Positions 29,524-37,564 are shown, counted from the stretch's first letter. The stretch: DNA of 64,000 bases from Flavobacterium tiangeerense (GCF_007830355.1 NZ_VLKO01000013.1:1-64000); one strand, 5' to 3'. Program-made: numbers and translations. The notes: generated by a model not told the origin, from the sequence alone.

Positions 29524-30264
29524 ATGTCAATAATAGAATGTGTTTTTTGTAAAGAACTAAAACCAAAATCTAAAGAGCATATAATTCCAATTTGGTTACA
29601 AAAAAAAATAATTGGAAATGTAAATTGGAATTATGAAGGAACACATCGTTCAAGTTTACTTATTGAGCTAAGTAAAAGAAAACATACTGGTGATAGCTTA
29701 GTTTTTGGAAAAGTCTGTAATAATTGTAACAACGGTTGGATGTCTAAACTTGAAACAGACTTCATACCATTATTTAGTAATCTGAATTATGACAACTCTT
29801 CTATCTTGAGGCTTTCCAAAATTGAAAGGTTTATTATATCTCTATGGTGCTTTAAAACTGCAATTGTTATAAATGCGGGCAGTAATTATAGAAAAATAGT
29901 GCCAAATGAACAATTCGAATTTATCTATAAGTATAAAAATCTTCCTAAAAATGTGAAAGTTGATGTTTCATTTGTAGATAATAATCATAAAATTTTTTGG
30001 CAACAAACTCAAATAATGTTTCATTTAAGAGAAAACTCAAATCAATTAAATAGGAATTATGTAATTACGACACAATTAGACAGCTTAGCTTTTAGAGTTA
30101 GTTGGCTTGAATCCGCTAAAGAAAATGATAGAGATATAAAATTCAACGAAAACGCTAAAACATTAAGAATTTGGCCGTACAAAAAAAATTCAAAGTTAAA
30201 TCCAAAAAGTAAGTTTGATAATTTGGAAAGCTTTGCAAATGATATATTTAGTGATAAAAAATAA
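29524..30264 (+). CDS. Putative HNH-type nuclease or zinc-finger protein
   Basis: The 246-residue protein begins with a zinc-finger-like, HNH-like layout: Cys6-x2-Cys9, Glu18-His19 in KEHIIPIW, then Cys65-x2-Cys68 in VCNNCNNGWM. That pattern (CxxC, EHIIP, CxxCNNGW) is shared by a group of small HNH-related proteins often met in accessory regions. The remaining 170 residues are unrecognised, mixed alpha/beta, with no signal peptide. Nuclease activity is unproven. A defence or mobile role is an inference from context. It lies between spacer elements B and C. Confidence 0.6.
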   Translation: MSIIECVFCKELKPKSKEHIIPIWLQKKIIGNVNWNYEGTHRSSLLIELSKRKHTGDSLVFGKVCNNCNNGWMSKLETDFIPLFSNLNYDNSSILRLSKIERFIISLWCFKTAIVINAGSNYRKIVPNEQFEFIYKYKNLPKNVKVDVSFVDNNHKIFWQQTQIMFHLRENSNQLNRNYVITTQLDSLAFRVSWLESAKENDRDIKFNENAKTLRIWPYKKNSKLNPKSKFDNLESFANDIFSDKK

Positions 30265-30271
30265 CTAAGCA

Positions 30272-30384
30272 TAACAGCCATTTGGCTAGATTTGGGTTTT
30301 AGGCTTAATTTGAAGTTGGTTTTTTATTGGACAGATTTTGCAAACCCGAATAACGAGCTTAATTTAACGCCAAACTTGCTGTAA
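30272..30384 (+). repeat. Array spacer element C (inverted repeat)
   Basis: Outer arms TAACAGC..TTTGGC (30272-30286) and GCCAAA..GCTGTAA (30369-30384) enclose inner arms TTTGGGTTT (30291-30299) and AAACCCGAA (30342-30350). The core GAAGTTGGTTTTTTATTG (30312-30329) recurs in elements D and G. A further hairpin AACACT/AGTGTT (30391-30409) follows. Confidence 0.6.
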
Positions 30385-30437
30385 TCCCAAAACACTAGCT
30401 ACAAGTGTTCAAACTGACAATAAATAAAAACAGAAAA

Positions 30438-30953
30438 ATGACAAAAAAAGATTTAATAAAACGGTTGAAGTGGTATTATCCTATGGAAGGGTTGCACGCA
30501 TTTATTACTTTCCCGTTAATTGGGATTTATTTGCTTTTTACTAATTCATTTGTTGATATACTGTTTATTTTATATGGCTTAGTGCTGTGTATTTTCATAT
30601 TGTTTCAAGGGCAACATTACTGGAAGCTAAAACTGCATAGGCTTACAGGAAAGGCATTTGATCAAAACAAGAATCTATTGTTTTTTAGAAAATCAAAAAA
30701 AAACAACCTATTTATGATAGGTTTAATCCCGTTAGTATTTATTATCCAGCTTTATTTTTCCAATTGGGAAGTAAAAACAGAGAATTTGATGTTGTGGGCA
30801 ATCATAGTAAACGTTTTTGGGATTCTTGAACACATTAATTATTATAATAGACAATTAATGATAGACAACACATCTGATTTAAACTATGTAATTAGAAACC
30901 GAAAACTTAAAATTGCAAGTTTGGCTAAGGACTTGTTAGAAAATAAAATTTAA
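30438..30953 (+). CDS. Unrecognised integral membrane protein
   Basis: I chose the ATG giving MTKKDLIKRLKWYYP (171 residues). A GTG 11 codons upstream lies inside the spacer hairpin. There are four hydrophobic segments: about 20-37, 40-58, 92-108 and 118-135 by eye. A basic middle stretch (FRKSKKNNL) lies between pairs two and three, and the tail is Lys-rich. I recognise no family. It is a single-gene unit between elements C and D. Confidence 0.6.
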   Translation: MTKKDLIKRLKWYYPMEGLHAFITFPLIGIYLLFTNSFVDILFILYGLVLCIFILFQGQHYWKLKLHRLTGKAFDQNKNLLFFRKSKKNNLFMIGLIPLVFIIQLYFSNWEVKTENLMLWAIIVNVFGILEHINYYNRQLMIDNTSDLNYVIRNRKLKIASLAKDLLENKI

Positions 30954-30967
30954 AACACCACGAGCAA

Positions 30968-31087
30968 ACAAGCTACTAGCAGTTTAGGAATCAGACTAAA
31001 TGGGAAAATGGTTTTGTATTTTTAAAGTCAATATTTATCCGAAAGTCTAGGCTACCTTAATTCGCACATCTCAAAGCAGCCTAACGC
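30968..31087 (+). repeat. Array spacer element D (degenerate)
   Basis: It shares the core GAAAATGGTTTTGTATTT (31004-31021) with element G (16 of 18 identical). Weak arms GC..TTTAGG (30979-30988) and CCTAACGC (31080-31087) face each other, as do AGACT (30993-30997) and AGTCT (31044-31048). This is less convincing than B or C. Confidence 0.4.
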
Positions 31088-31116
31088 AGGTAACAATCTA
31101 AAAGAAAAAAAGAAGA

Positions 31117-31656
31117 ATGAAATTCGACAGAAATGATAAAATAGAAATTTTTGAAAATGCAATCAGTTGGATTGTAGTATTTGCCATGTTTGTTTATGGT
31201 GGGGCTAAAATAGTTCAATTTGATGGAGCTGCTGAAATTGATAAAACTGTTTCAGAAATGACTGGAATGGAATTGATGCGGGCTTTTTATGGTTACTCAA
31301 AAGCATATGCAATAACTTTAGGATTTTTTGAAATAATTGGAGGAACATTGATTTTGATAAAAAGAACCAGAATTATTGGTTGTTTGTTCATATCTACCAT
31401 ACTTGTAAATGTGATTTTACAGGACATATATTTCCAAGTGCATAATGGAGCTCTAAAAGCAGCGATTCTATACCAATTATTAATTTTAATAATTCTATGG
31501 TTGAATAAAGATAAAGTTATTCAAAGCATCAAGAGTTTAATCAATTTTAGTACATCTCAGCAACCAAGATTTAAATTTATAATCAAATTAGTAATTGCTT
31601 TTATTTGTTTTGTCATATTGAGAATAGCAGAATACTTTATAACAATGAAATTGTAG
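31117..31656 (+). CDS. DoxX-like membrane protein
   Basis: The 179-residue protein has four to five transmembrane segments. The pattern ISWIVVFAMFVYGGAKIVQFDG, then FYGYSKAYAITLGFFEIIGG and TRIIGCLFISTILVNVILQD, resembles the DoxX/DoxD four-helix family. The family's role is unclear. Some members are linked to thiosulphate oxidation or oxidative stress. It is not in an operon with any redox partner here, but alone between spacer elements D and E. Confidence 0.6.
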   Translation: MKFDRNDKIEIFENAISWIVVFAMFVYGGAKIVQFDGAAEIDKTVSEMTGMELMRAFYGYSKAYAITLGFFEIIGGTLILIKRTRIIGCLFISTILVNVILQDIYFQVHNGALKAAILYQLLILIILWLNKDKVIQSIKSLINFSTSQQPRFKFIIKLVIAFICFVILRIAEYFITMKL

Positions 31657-31670
31657 AGCCATTAGATAAA

Positions 31671-31797
31671 GGTTATTACAACGGATTTGGGCAATAGGTG
31701 AAATGGAAAAATATATTTTTTATTTGGTATGACTTGCAAATCTGAAAATGTACCTTTATTTAAATTTACAGTAATACTAAATGATTATCCGTTAGTC
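31671..31797 (+). repeat. Array spacer element E (degenerate inverted repeat)
   Basis: AACGGAT (31680-31686) and ATCCGTT (31787-31793) are perfect 7-bp arms. GATTTG (31684-31689) and CAAATC form an inner weak pair. GTTAGTC follows at the right end. The middle is AT-rich and only loosely like the core of C, D and G. Confidence 0.45.
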
Positions 31798-31825
31798 CAT
31801 AATCGTAACAATTCATAAAAATACA

Positions 31826-32092
31826 ATGGAAGAAGTAAGCAAAACAAAAGAATCAGTTTTTTTGATAATTATTAAATGGATTTTCTCCTTATTATTTCTA
31901 ACTGCATCATTTATGGTTTTAGATGGAGATCAAATTTGGCACGTAATTTTTTGCTACTCACTAGTTGGATTGCTTTTGTTTCCGCCAATGACAGAGTTTT
32001 GGAGAAGAATTTTTCCTTTCTTAAAAAATAGATTTATAAAATTTCTTGTTCTTTTAGGAATATTTATGCTTGCCTCATTGGCTTTCAATTAA
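31826..32092 (+). CDS. Small membrane protein, unrecognised
   Basis: The 88-residue protein has about three hydrophobic segments (13-30, 37-52, 70-86) and a Glu/Lys-rich N-terminus (MEEVSKTKESV). There is no signal-peptide cleavage site and no motif that I know. The ORF is preceded by A-rich sequence, as in other array genes. A real gene is likely because it fills the cassette position between two spacers, but composition alone cannot prove it. Confidence 0.5.
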   Translation: MEEVSKTKESVFLIIIKWIFSLLFLTASFMVLDGDQIWHVIFCYSLVGLLLFPPMTEFWRRIFPFLKNRFIKFLVLLGIFMLASLAFN

Positions 32093-32257
32093 AATTTAGT
32101 CTCAAAATTGTTTCATTCAAAATAGAAATAAAAAGAAACCTATTGCTCGGTTATGTAAAATTTTATTTCTTAAATCTAAGCGTGGATTGAAAATCCGTGT
32201 TTTAAGGTGGGAGTACATATTTTGCTGGAAATTGTAAACAAATGATAAGTTTAAATA
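32093..32257. other. Array spacer F, unlike the others
   Basis: This spacer has GAAATAAAA facing TTTTATTTC and a small hairpin GGATTGAAAATCC. It has no TAAC/GTTA ends and no shared core. It may be a decayed element or simply a boundary. Confidence 0.35.
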
Positions 32258-32881
32258 ATGAAAAAGGTATTGTTAATTTTTCTGGTTACTTTGTTTTTTA
32301 CATCATGTAAGAATAATAGTGAAACCAATTTTGATTCTTTAAAAATTAAAGACGTTAGTGAAATTCTTAAAACGGTAATTTTAGAAGACAGTTTAAACGT
32401 TTTAAAAAATGAAAAAGAGGCCAAAATGTTTTGCGAAGATTTAATTAAACTTGATATTTATATTCCTGAAAAAAGAAATAATAACAATCCAATTCCACCT
32501 CCACCTCCATCATTTTTTAATGTCATCTCATTAGAAACTTTATTACATTATAAAATAGAGAATGAATTGTTTTTTAATTCTAATGATTCATTGTATTTAC
32601 TTCAACAAAATATAAATCCTCCAAAACTTAAAATTGAAAAAGAAGTTGTCGAAAAAATTAATTTAACAACTATTGATAAAGAAATAAATAAAAGTAAAAT
32701 AGGTAAACCTTATAAATTTTATGAAATGACAATACCAATTTTTTCTTCTGACAATGAGAAAGCTTATTTAGAGCTAAATTATTATTGTGGCAGATTATGC
32801 GGCGTTGGTTTATCAATATTTCTGATTAAAATTAACGGTCAGTGGAAAATAATAAACAAACGGAGAACATGGATAAGTTAA
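32258..32881 (+). CDS. Lipoprotein with proline run, unrecognised
   Basis: The 207-residue protein has a lipobox FFTSC (Cys17) and is probably anchored to a cell-envelope membrane. It has a polyproline stretch (IPPPPPSFF, about 79-88) after an Asn run. The C-terminal part (YLELNYYCGRLCGVGLSIFLIKINGQWKI) looks like a small beta sheet ending in the generic NGQWK turn of secreted beta proteins. Two Cys in the CGRLC stretch could form a disulphide. I recognise no family. Confidence 0.6.
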   Translation: MKKVLLIFLVTLFFTSCKNNSETNFDSLKIKDVSEILKTVILEDSLNVLKNEKEAKMFCEDLIKLDIYIPEKRNNNNPIPPPPPSFFNVISLETLLHYKIENELFFNSNDSLYLLQQNINPPKLKIEKEVVEKINLTTIDKEINKSKIGKPYKFYEMTIPIFSSDNEKAYLELNYYCGRLCGVGLSIFLIKINGQWKIINKRRTWIS

Positions 32882-32900
32882 AAGTATTAGCGATTACCCA

Positions 32901-32948
32901 ATACAGTACATTTGGCACTTAGCTTAATCTGAAATTAGTTTTGTATTT
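32901..32948 (+). repeat. Array spacer element G (left half only)
   Basis: ACAGTACATTTGGC (32903-32916) and GCTTAATCTGAA (32922-32933) match the left half of element C. The core GAAATTAGTTTTGTATTT (32931-32948) matches D. No right arm is seen before the next gene, so this appears truncated. Confidence 0.45.
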
Positions 32949-32985
32949 GAGGTATTTTTATTTTTTAGTAAACAAAAAAAACAAC

Positions 32986-34032
32986 ATGATAAAGTCTATA
33001 AAAATTGTCGTTTTATTCCTGCTATTTGTTAGTCATGTTTCGTGTACACAACATCAATTACAAGGGAAAATAACAAAAGTCAATCCCAGTGATCTTAAAG
33101 CTACCACCACACACGGACCTGTAGGAATTACTAGAAATATCATTCAGGATAAAAAAGGGATGATGTGGATGGCATCTTTTCGTGGTGTTTATAAATATGA
33201 CGGAACGTTTTTTACTAACATGACTAAATCCTTAACGACATCACGTTTTTATTCTATTTTAGAAGATTCAAAAGGTAATTTGTGGTTTGGTACCGTTGGT
33301 GCAGATGCGTCTGGAGTGTATCGGTATGACGGAAAATCTTTCGAAAACTTTACAACTGATCAAGGACTTCTTAACAATGAAGTAAGTAGTATTTATGAGG
33401 ATAACAACGGTACTTTTTGGTTTGGCGTTTCAGGTGGGTTTAGTTTCTTTGATGGAAGCTCTTTTAAAAATTTTATTATAAACGAAAATGGAATTCATGA
33501 AGACAAAACTGGAAAAATATTTGCAAAAAGGCAATCTTTTAAGCATACGGTCAATTCCATTTTGAAAGATGATAAAGGTGTTTTATGGATTGCAACAGGG
33601 GACAAAACGTACCAATACAATCAAGAAAAAACAACTGTCATGACTCATGACCAGAAACCTTTTTATAACGTTCGTGTCCTTATGAAAGACTCAAACGGAT
33701 CTATATGGCTTGGCGGTCCCCAAGGTTTATGGCGTTGCCAGAACAATGCTTTTAGTAATTTTTCTAAAACTATCGTGTCTAGCATAGTCGAAGATGAAAA
33801 CGGTGCTATATGGATAGGCTCTGCAAAAAATGGAATGACACCCAAGTGGGATCTTTCTCAATTACGTTCAAATGTTGTACGTACTGAATATTTTAAAGGA
33901 GTCACAATTCCCAATTTACCAATGATTTTTGGACTCAGTGCATCAAGAGATGGGAATATTTGGTTAGCTACCTTTGAAAGCGTTTTTCGCTATGATGGTA
34001 AAACAATGAAGAGTTTCAATAAAACGAAATAA
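32986..34032 (+). CDS. Lipoprotein made of seven Reg_prop-type beta-propeller repeats
   Basis: I chose the ATG giving MIKSIKIVVLFLLFV (348 residues). A 15-codon upstream extension overlaps element G. The lipobox is SHVSC (Cys20). Seven copies of the two-component-regulator propeller motif follow: IIQDKKGMMWMAS, ILEDSKGNLWFGT, IYEDNNGTFWFGV, ILKDDKGVLWIAT, LMKDSNGSIWLGG, IVEDENGAIWIGS and ASRDGNIWLAT. These are enough to close one propeller. Such repeats are normally the sensor half of hybrid histidine kinases. Here there is no kinase, membrane helix or DNA-binding domain. It may be a free ligand-binding lipoprotein. It is the last gene of the array. Confidence 0.8.
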   Translation: MIKSIKIVVLFLLFVSHVSCTQHQLQGKITKVNPSDLKATTTHGPVGITRNIIQDKKGMMWMASFRGVYKYDGTFFTNMTKSLTTSRFYSILEDSKGNLWFGTVGADASGVYRYDGKSFENFTTDQGLLNNEVSSIYEDNNGTFWFGVSGGFSFFDGSSFKNFIINENGIHEDKTGKIFAKRQSFKHTVNSILKDDKGVLWIATGDKTYQYNQEKTTVMTHDQKPFYNVRVLMKDSNGSIWLGGPQGLWRCQNNAFSNFSKTIVSSIVEDENGAIWIGSAKNGMTPKWDLSQLRSNVVRTEYFKGVTIPNLPMIFGLSASRDGNIWLATFESVFRYDGKTMKSFNKTK

Positions 34033-34236
34033 TTTAAGTAACAATTGATTAAGAGATAAATACATTAGAGTGGGAGTGAAGATGTGACTTCGATATTAGA
34101 GATTATCTTCCCTCATTATATTATTCCTCCCTCAATTTTTTTGTATTTAAATTCATATGCAATCAAAGCTATTCTTTCATTACGTTTCGTTTGTAAATCA
34201 ACGAATCGCCAAATTCCCTTTTTAAAATTATTTTCG

Positions 34237-34244
34237 TAAATTTG
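34237..34244 (+). promoter_or_regulatory. TANNTTTG -7 element of the cyclophilin-FKBP gene
   Basis: TAAATTTG lies 25 nt before the ATG. Confidence 0.55.
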
Positions 34245-34268
34245 CGATTCAATAAAAATTAAACAACA

Positions 34269-35201
34269 ATGGAAAACGGAATATATGCTAAATTCAACAC
34301 CACAAAAGGTGCTATTTTAGTAAAACTTACACACGATTTAACACCAGGAACTGTAGGTAACTTTGTAGCTTTAGCCGAAGGAAACCTTGAAAACAAAGTA
34401 AAACCACAAGGAGTGAAGTTTTATGATGGTTTGAAATTTCATAGGGTAATTCCTGATTTTATGATTCAAGGTGGTTGTCCACAAGGAACAGGAACAGGAG
34501 ATCCAGGGTACAAATTTGATGATGAATTTCACCCAAGTTTAAGACATAACCGTCCAGGAGTTTTGGCAATGGCTAATTCAGGTCCAGGTACAAATGGTTC
34601 TCAGTTTTACATCACACACGTTCCTACAGATTGGTTGGACAACAAGCACACTGTTTTTGGACACGTTGTTGAAGGTCAAGACATTGTTGATGCTGTGGCT
34701 CAAGGGGATGTATTAGAATCTTTAGAAATCATAAGAGAAGGTGAAGAGGCTAAAAACTGGAACGCAATTGAGGCTTTTATCACTTTCAAAGGTGCTAGAA
34801 ACAAGCGTGACGCTGCCTTAAAAGCAGAAGCTGAAGCAGCTATGGAAAAATTAGCAGCTGGATTTGAAAAAACAGAAAGTGGATTGCGTTACCAATTCAT
34901 TCAAAGAGGTGAAGGTAAAAAAGCAGAAAGCGGTAAAACAGTTTCGGTACACTATGAAGGTTCACTAGAAAACGGAAAAGTTTTTGATTCATCATACCCA
35001 AGAAAAAAACCAATCGAATTTAAATTGGGTCAAGGTCAAGTAATCGAAGGATGGGACGAAGGTATTGCACTTTTAAAAGTAGGTGACAAAGCTCGTTTTG
35101 TAATTCCATCTGATTTAGGATACGGGCCAAGAGGAGCTGGAGGAGTAATTCCACCAAATGCAACTCTTATTTTTGATGTAGAATTAATGGATGTAAAATA
35201 A
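34269..35201 (+). CDS. Dual-family immunophilin: cyclophilin-FKBP fusion prolyl isomerase
   Basis: The 310-residue protein joins two unrelated peptidyl-prolyl isomerase folds. Residues 1-150 are cyclophilin (FHRVIPDFMIQGGCPQG, MANSGPGTNGSQFYIT, HTVFGHVVEGQD). Residues about 205-310 are FKBP (VSVHYEGSLENGKVFDSS, GQVIEGWDEG, PSDLGYGPRGAGG). A helical Ala/Glu-rich linker separates them. I recall a similar protein described in Flavobacterium johnsoniae as a cyclophilin-first dual immunophilin. No signal peptide, so cytoplasmic folding help is likely. Confidence 0.92.
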   Translation: MENGIYAKFNTTKGAILVKLTHDLTPGTVGNFVALAEGNLENKVKPQGVKFYDGLKFHRVIPDFMIQGGCPQGTGTGDPGYKFDDEFHPSLRHNRPGVLAMANSGPGTNGSQFYITHVPTDWLDNKHTVFGHVVEGQDIVDAVAQGDVLESLEIIREGEEAKNWNAIEAFITFKGARNKRDAALKAEAEAAMEKLAAGFEKTESGLRYQFIQRGEGKKAESGKTVSVHYEGSLENGKVFDSSYPRKKPIEFKLGQGQVIEGWDEGIALLKVGDKARFVIPSDLGYGPRGAGGVIPPNATLIFDVELMDVK

Positions 35202-35229
35202 GCGTTAGCTTAACTAGCATACTTCATTT

Positions 35230-35264
35230 ATCCCATTGGCCTTAGCGGCTAATGGGATTTTTTT
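35230..35264 (+). terminator. Terminator of the cyclophilin-FKBP gene
   Basis: ATCCCATT..GGCC pairs with GGCT..AATGGGAT, followed by a T run, 29 nt after the stop codon. Confidence 0.85.
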
Positions 35265-35282
35265 AGGTATAACAAAGAAAAT

Positions 35283-36161
35283 TTACGTATTTAAAAACTG
35301 AATTAAATCAGCATTTAGCTTGTCTTTTTCTATATAAAACAATCCATGAGGTGCTCCTTCATAAATAAGAAAGGTGTTGTCAGGGATAAGTTTAGCGGCA
35401 ATTTCTGAAGTTATTTCTATGGGAACGGTTTTGTCTTCATCTCCGTGAATGATAAGGGTTGGTACTGTCACGGTTTTCATCTCGTTTCGGAAATCTGTTG
35501 ACGAAAATGATTTGGCACATGCCAAAGTTGCCTGTGGCGAAGCAAAAGAACATAGCATGCGATAGTAGTGCAGCAAAGCAGAACTTATGGGTTTACTGAT
35601 AAAGCTTACACCAAAAAATGTTTTTCCAAAATTATCTAGAAAGCTAATGCGATCTTCCTTAATCTGGCTTGCCATAGCATCGTATTTTTCTTGTGGTACA
35701 CCATTGGGATTTGAATCAGTTTGCAATTGAAATGGGGTTATAGATGCAATAAGGATTGCTTTTGAAACTCCTTTTCCGCCGTGACGGCTAAAATAGCGCA
35801 CTACCTCGCCACCACCCATTGAAAAACCTACAAGAGCTGCGTCTTCCAGATTCAAATACTCAATAATAGCTTTCAAATCGTCAGCCAAAGTATCATAATC
35901 ATAACCATCCCAAGGCTGTGAGGATTTACCAAAACCACGACGGTCATATGCAATTACTCTAAAGTTGTTTTTAATCAAAGCCTCCATTTGGTATTCCCAC
36001 ATTTCATTGGATAATGGCCAGCCATGAATTAGAATTACGGGTTTTCCTTCTCCATAATCTTTCACGTACAATTGTACATTTGGCGCTGTTTGTATGTATT
36101 GGTCAATGCCAATTGTTTCTTTTTTTCTGGCTTCGTTGTTGTTCATTTGACTCATTTCCAT
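35283..36161 (-). CDS. Alpha/beta hydrolase (non-heme haloperoxidase/arylesterase type)
   Basis: The 292-residue cytoplasmic protein has HGWPLSNEMWEYQ, AYDRRGFGKSSQPWDGYDYDT, a nucleophile elbow GFSMGG (Ser114), Asp in HGDEDKTVP and His in GAPHGLFYIEKDKLNADL. This combination fits the cofactor-free chloroperoxidase/perhydrolase family. The native substrate is not known. It is divergent from csaA. Three Met codons near the N-terminus leave the start uncertain by 2-5 residues. Confidence 0.85.
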   Translation of the reverse strand: MEMSQMNNNEARKKETIGIDQYIQTAPNVQLYVKDYGEGKPVILIHGWPLSNEMWEYQMEALIKNNFRVIAYDRRGFGKSSQPWDGYDYDTLADDLKAIIEYLNLEDAALVGFSMGGGEVVRYFSRHGGKGVSKAILIASITPFQLQTDSNPNGVPQEKYDAMASQIKEDRISFLDNFGKTFFGVSFISKPISSALLHYYRMLCSFASPQATLACAKSFSSTDFRNEMKTVTVPTLIIHGDEDKTVPIEITSEIAAKLIPDNTFLIYEGAPHGLFYIEKDKLNADLIQFLNT

Positions 36162-36266
36162 AATAGTTACTATTTAAAAGATGAATTTAGTATTCGTCTT
36201 TTGTAAAACTAGAACTGTTTTACAAAAAAAGTTTTACAGAATTAGTTTAAATAGTTGTAAATTTTA

Positions 36267-36274
36267 TAGGTTTG
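36267..36274 (+). promoter_or_regulatory. TANNTTTG -7 element of csaA
   Basis: TAGGTTTG lies 30 nt before the chosen ATG and inside the rejected upstream extension. Confidence 0.55.
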
Positions 36275-36303
36275 TTATTCAGTATTTTAATAGATTAATA
36301 ATT

Positions 36304-36642
36304 ATGGAAGACCTTAACTGGAGCGAATTTGAAAGAGTAGAAATGCGTGTGGGTACCATTTTAGAAGTTCATGATTTTCCCGAAGCCCGAAAACCAGCCT
36401 ATCAATTGATCATGGATTTTGGGACTGAAATAGGAATTAAAAAATCATCTGCACAAATAACTAAGCTATATCAAAAAGAAGATCTATTACACCGACAAAT
36501 TGTTGCTGTTGTCAATTTTCCAAAAAAACAAATCGGGAAGTTTTTCAGCGAATGCTTAGTATTAGGATCGGTGGGAACGGAGGGAGATATTGTGTTATTA
36601 TCTCCAGATTTTAAGGTTGAAAATGGATTGCGAATAGGTTAA
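36304..36642 (+). CDS. csaA: CsaA-type tRNA-binding protein
   Basis: A 112-residue stand-alone tRNA-binding OB-fold domain, homologous to the C-terminus of methionyl-tRNA synthetase. It has RVEMRVGTILEV, IGIKKSSAQIT, VAVVNFPKKQIGKFFSE, and LLSPDFKVENGLRIG at the end. B. subtilis CsaA was described as a secretion-related chaperone. The general role is not settled. I chose the ATG at 36304 because the 41 upstream codons have an odd composition and contain the promoter. Convergent with the membrane protein gene that follows (1-bp gap). Confidence 0.88.
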   Translation: MEDLNWSEFERVEMRVGTILEVHDFPEARKPAYQLIMDFGTEIGIKKSSAQITKLYQKEDLLHRQIVAVVNFPKKQIGKFFSECLVLGSVGTEGDIVLLSPDFKVENGLRIG

Positions 36643-36643
36643 T

Positions 36644-37564
36644 TTATTCTTCAAATGAAGTTTGAGCCTTAGCATCAAGCGTTTCATACTTGTTATGGAT
36701 TGCTAATATAATTACCCCAAATAATACTGCCGAGACTATTAGAATCGTGTTTAAAAAACCTTCGGTGCCAAAAGAAAGCTTTATCAATATCGTTGAAATG
36801 ATAAAACCAGAATTGCGGATTACTTTACTAAATTTATCAGATAAGAAAAATGAAAACAGTAATAGAAGTACCTCTATTAAAATTAGTATGGTGAAAAAAT
36901 CATCAAAGAAAATTTTATTAATGTCTTTCATTTTAGTTACAATTTCTGCAATCGAAAAGAAATTTTCATAAATCCAATGTCCCAAGCTGTAAATGGATAA
37001 ACTTAAAAAGACAGGAATTAGAATGATAGCAAAAATGTTCTTTAATTTGATAAACGAAGCAATTGCTGTAGTTTTTTGAATTTTAGACTGGTTGATCTCA
37101 TTCTCCTTACTCAATTTGTAAAAGAAAAAAAGCAATAAGAAAAGCATTATGGTAGCCAGTATGTCTAGTGTAAAATTTACATTTGGAGCAGAGTCAAACC
37201 AGTTGTCTTTAAAGTCCAGTTTAGTCAAATCTTTAAAGATGCGTCTGATAATGATAAGCGTAATGATTTCATATTGTTTACCAATGTATATAGTGGTTGA
37301 TTTTGGTAAATAGTAAATTAAAAGATAGACCTCATAAATCAAAATAAACGAAAATGGCGTGTAAATTGCGGCTATAGGATTACTCAATAGCTTTGAATAT
37401 TTTGGGGTATCAATCCAGCCTAGGTCAATAATGACAATGATACTAAGATGTACCAAGAAAAAAATAATGGCCATGGAAACAAAAAACTTTTCAGCTCTTT
37501 TTTTAGTTTCAACAGATAAGAGCAAGCGATACAAAAATTGAAATACAGTGTTATATTGTTTCAT
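36644..37564 (-). CDS. Conserved-looking integral membrane protein
   Basis: The 306-residue protein has about seven hydrophobic segments: roughly 28-47, 65-85, 98-108 (weak), 133-152, 175-195, 222-240 and 262-288. Between TM2 and TM4 lies a charged loop (RRIFKDLTKLDFKDNWFDSAPN). I recognise no family. The short C-terminal tail (KYETLDAKAQTSFEE) is likely cytoplasmic. It is alone on its strand between csaA and the sulfurtransferase. Confidence 0.7.
   Translation of the reverse strand: MKQYNTVFQFLYRLLLSVETKKRAEKFFVSMAIIFFLVHLSIIVIIDLGWIDTPKYSKLLSNPIAAIYTPFSFILIYEVYLLIYYLPKSTTIYIGKQYEIITLIIIRRIFKDLTKLDFKDNWFDSAPNVNFTLDILATIMLFLLLFFFYKLSKENEINQSKIQKTTAIASFIKLKNIFAIILIPVFLSLSIYSLGHWIYENFFSIAEIVTKMKDINKIFFDDFFTILILIEVLLLLFSFFLSDKFSKVIRNSGFIISTILIKLSFGTEGFLNTILIVSAVLFGVIILAIHNKYETLDAKAQTSFEE

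Noticed and set aside
30405..30437. GTG start for the membrane protein at 30438
   Set aside because: The codon is inside the spacer hairpin. The ATG at 30438 follows the usual A-rich leader.
28404..34268. Integrase, transposase or tRNA integration site for the accessory block
   Set aside because: I looked for an integrase or transposase and found none. The tRNAs at 1-135 are far away. The cassette idea rests on spacer structure only.
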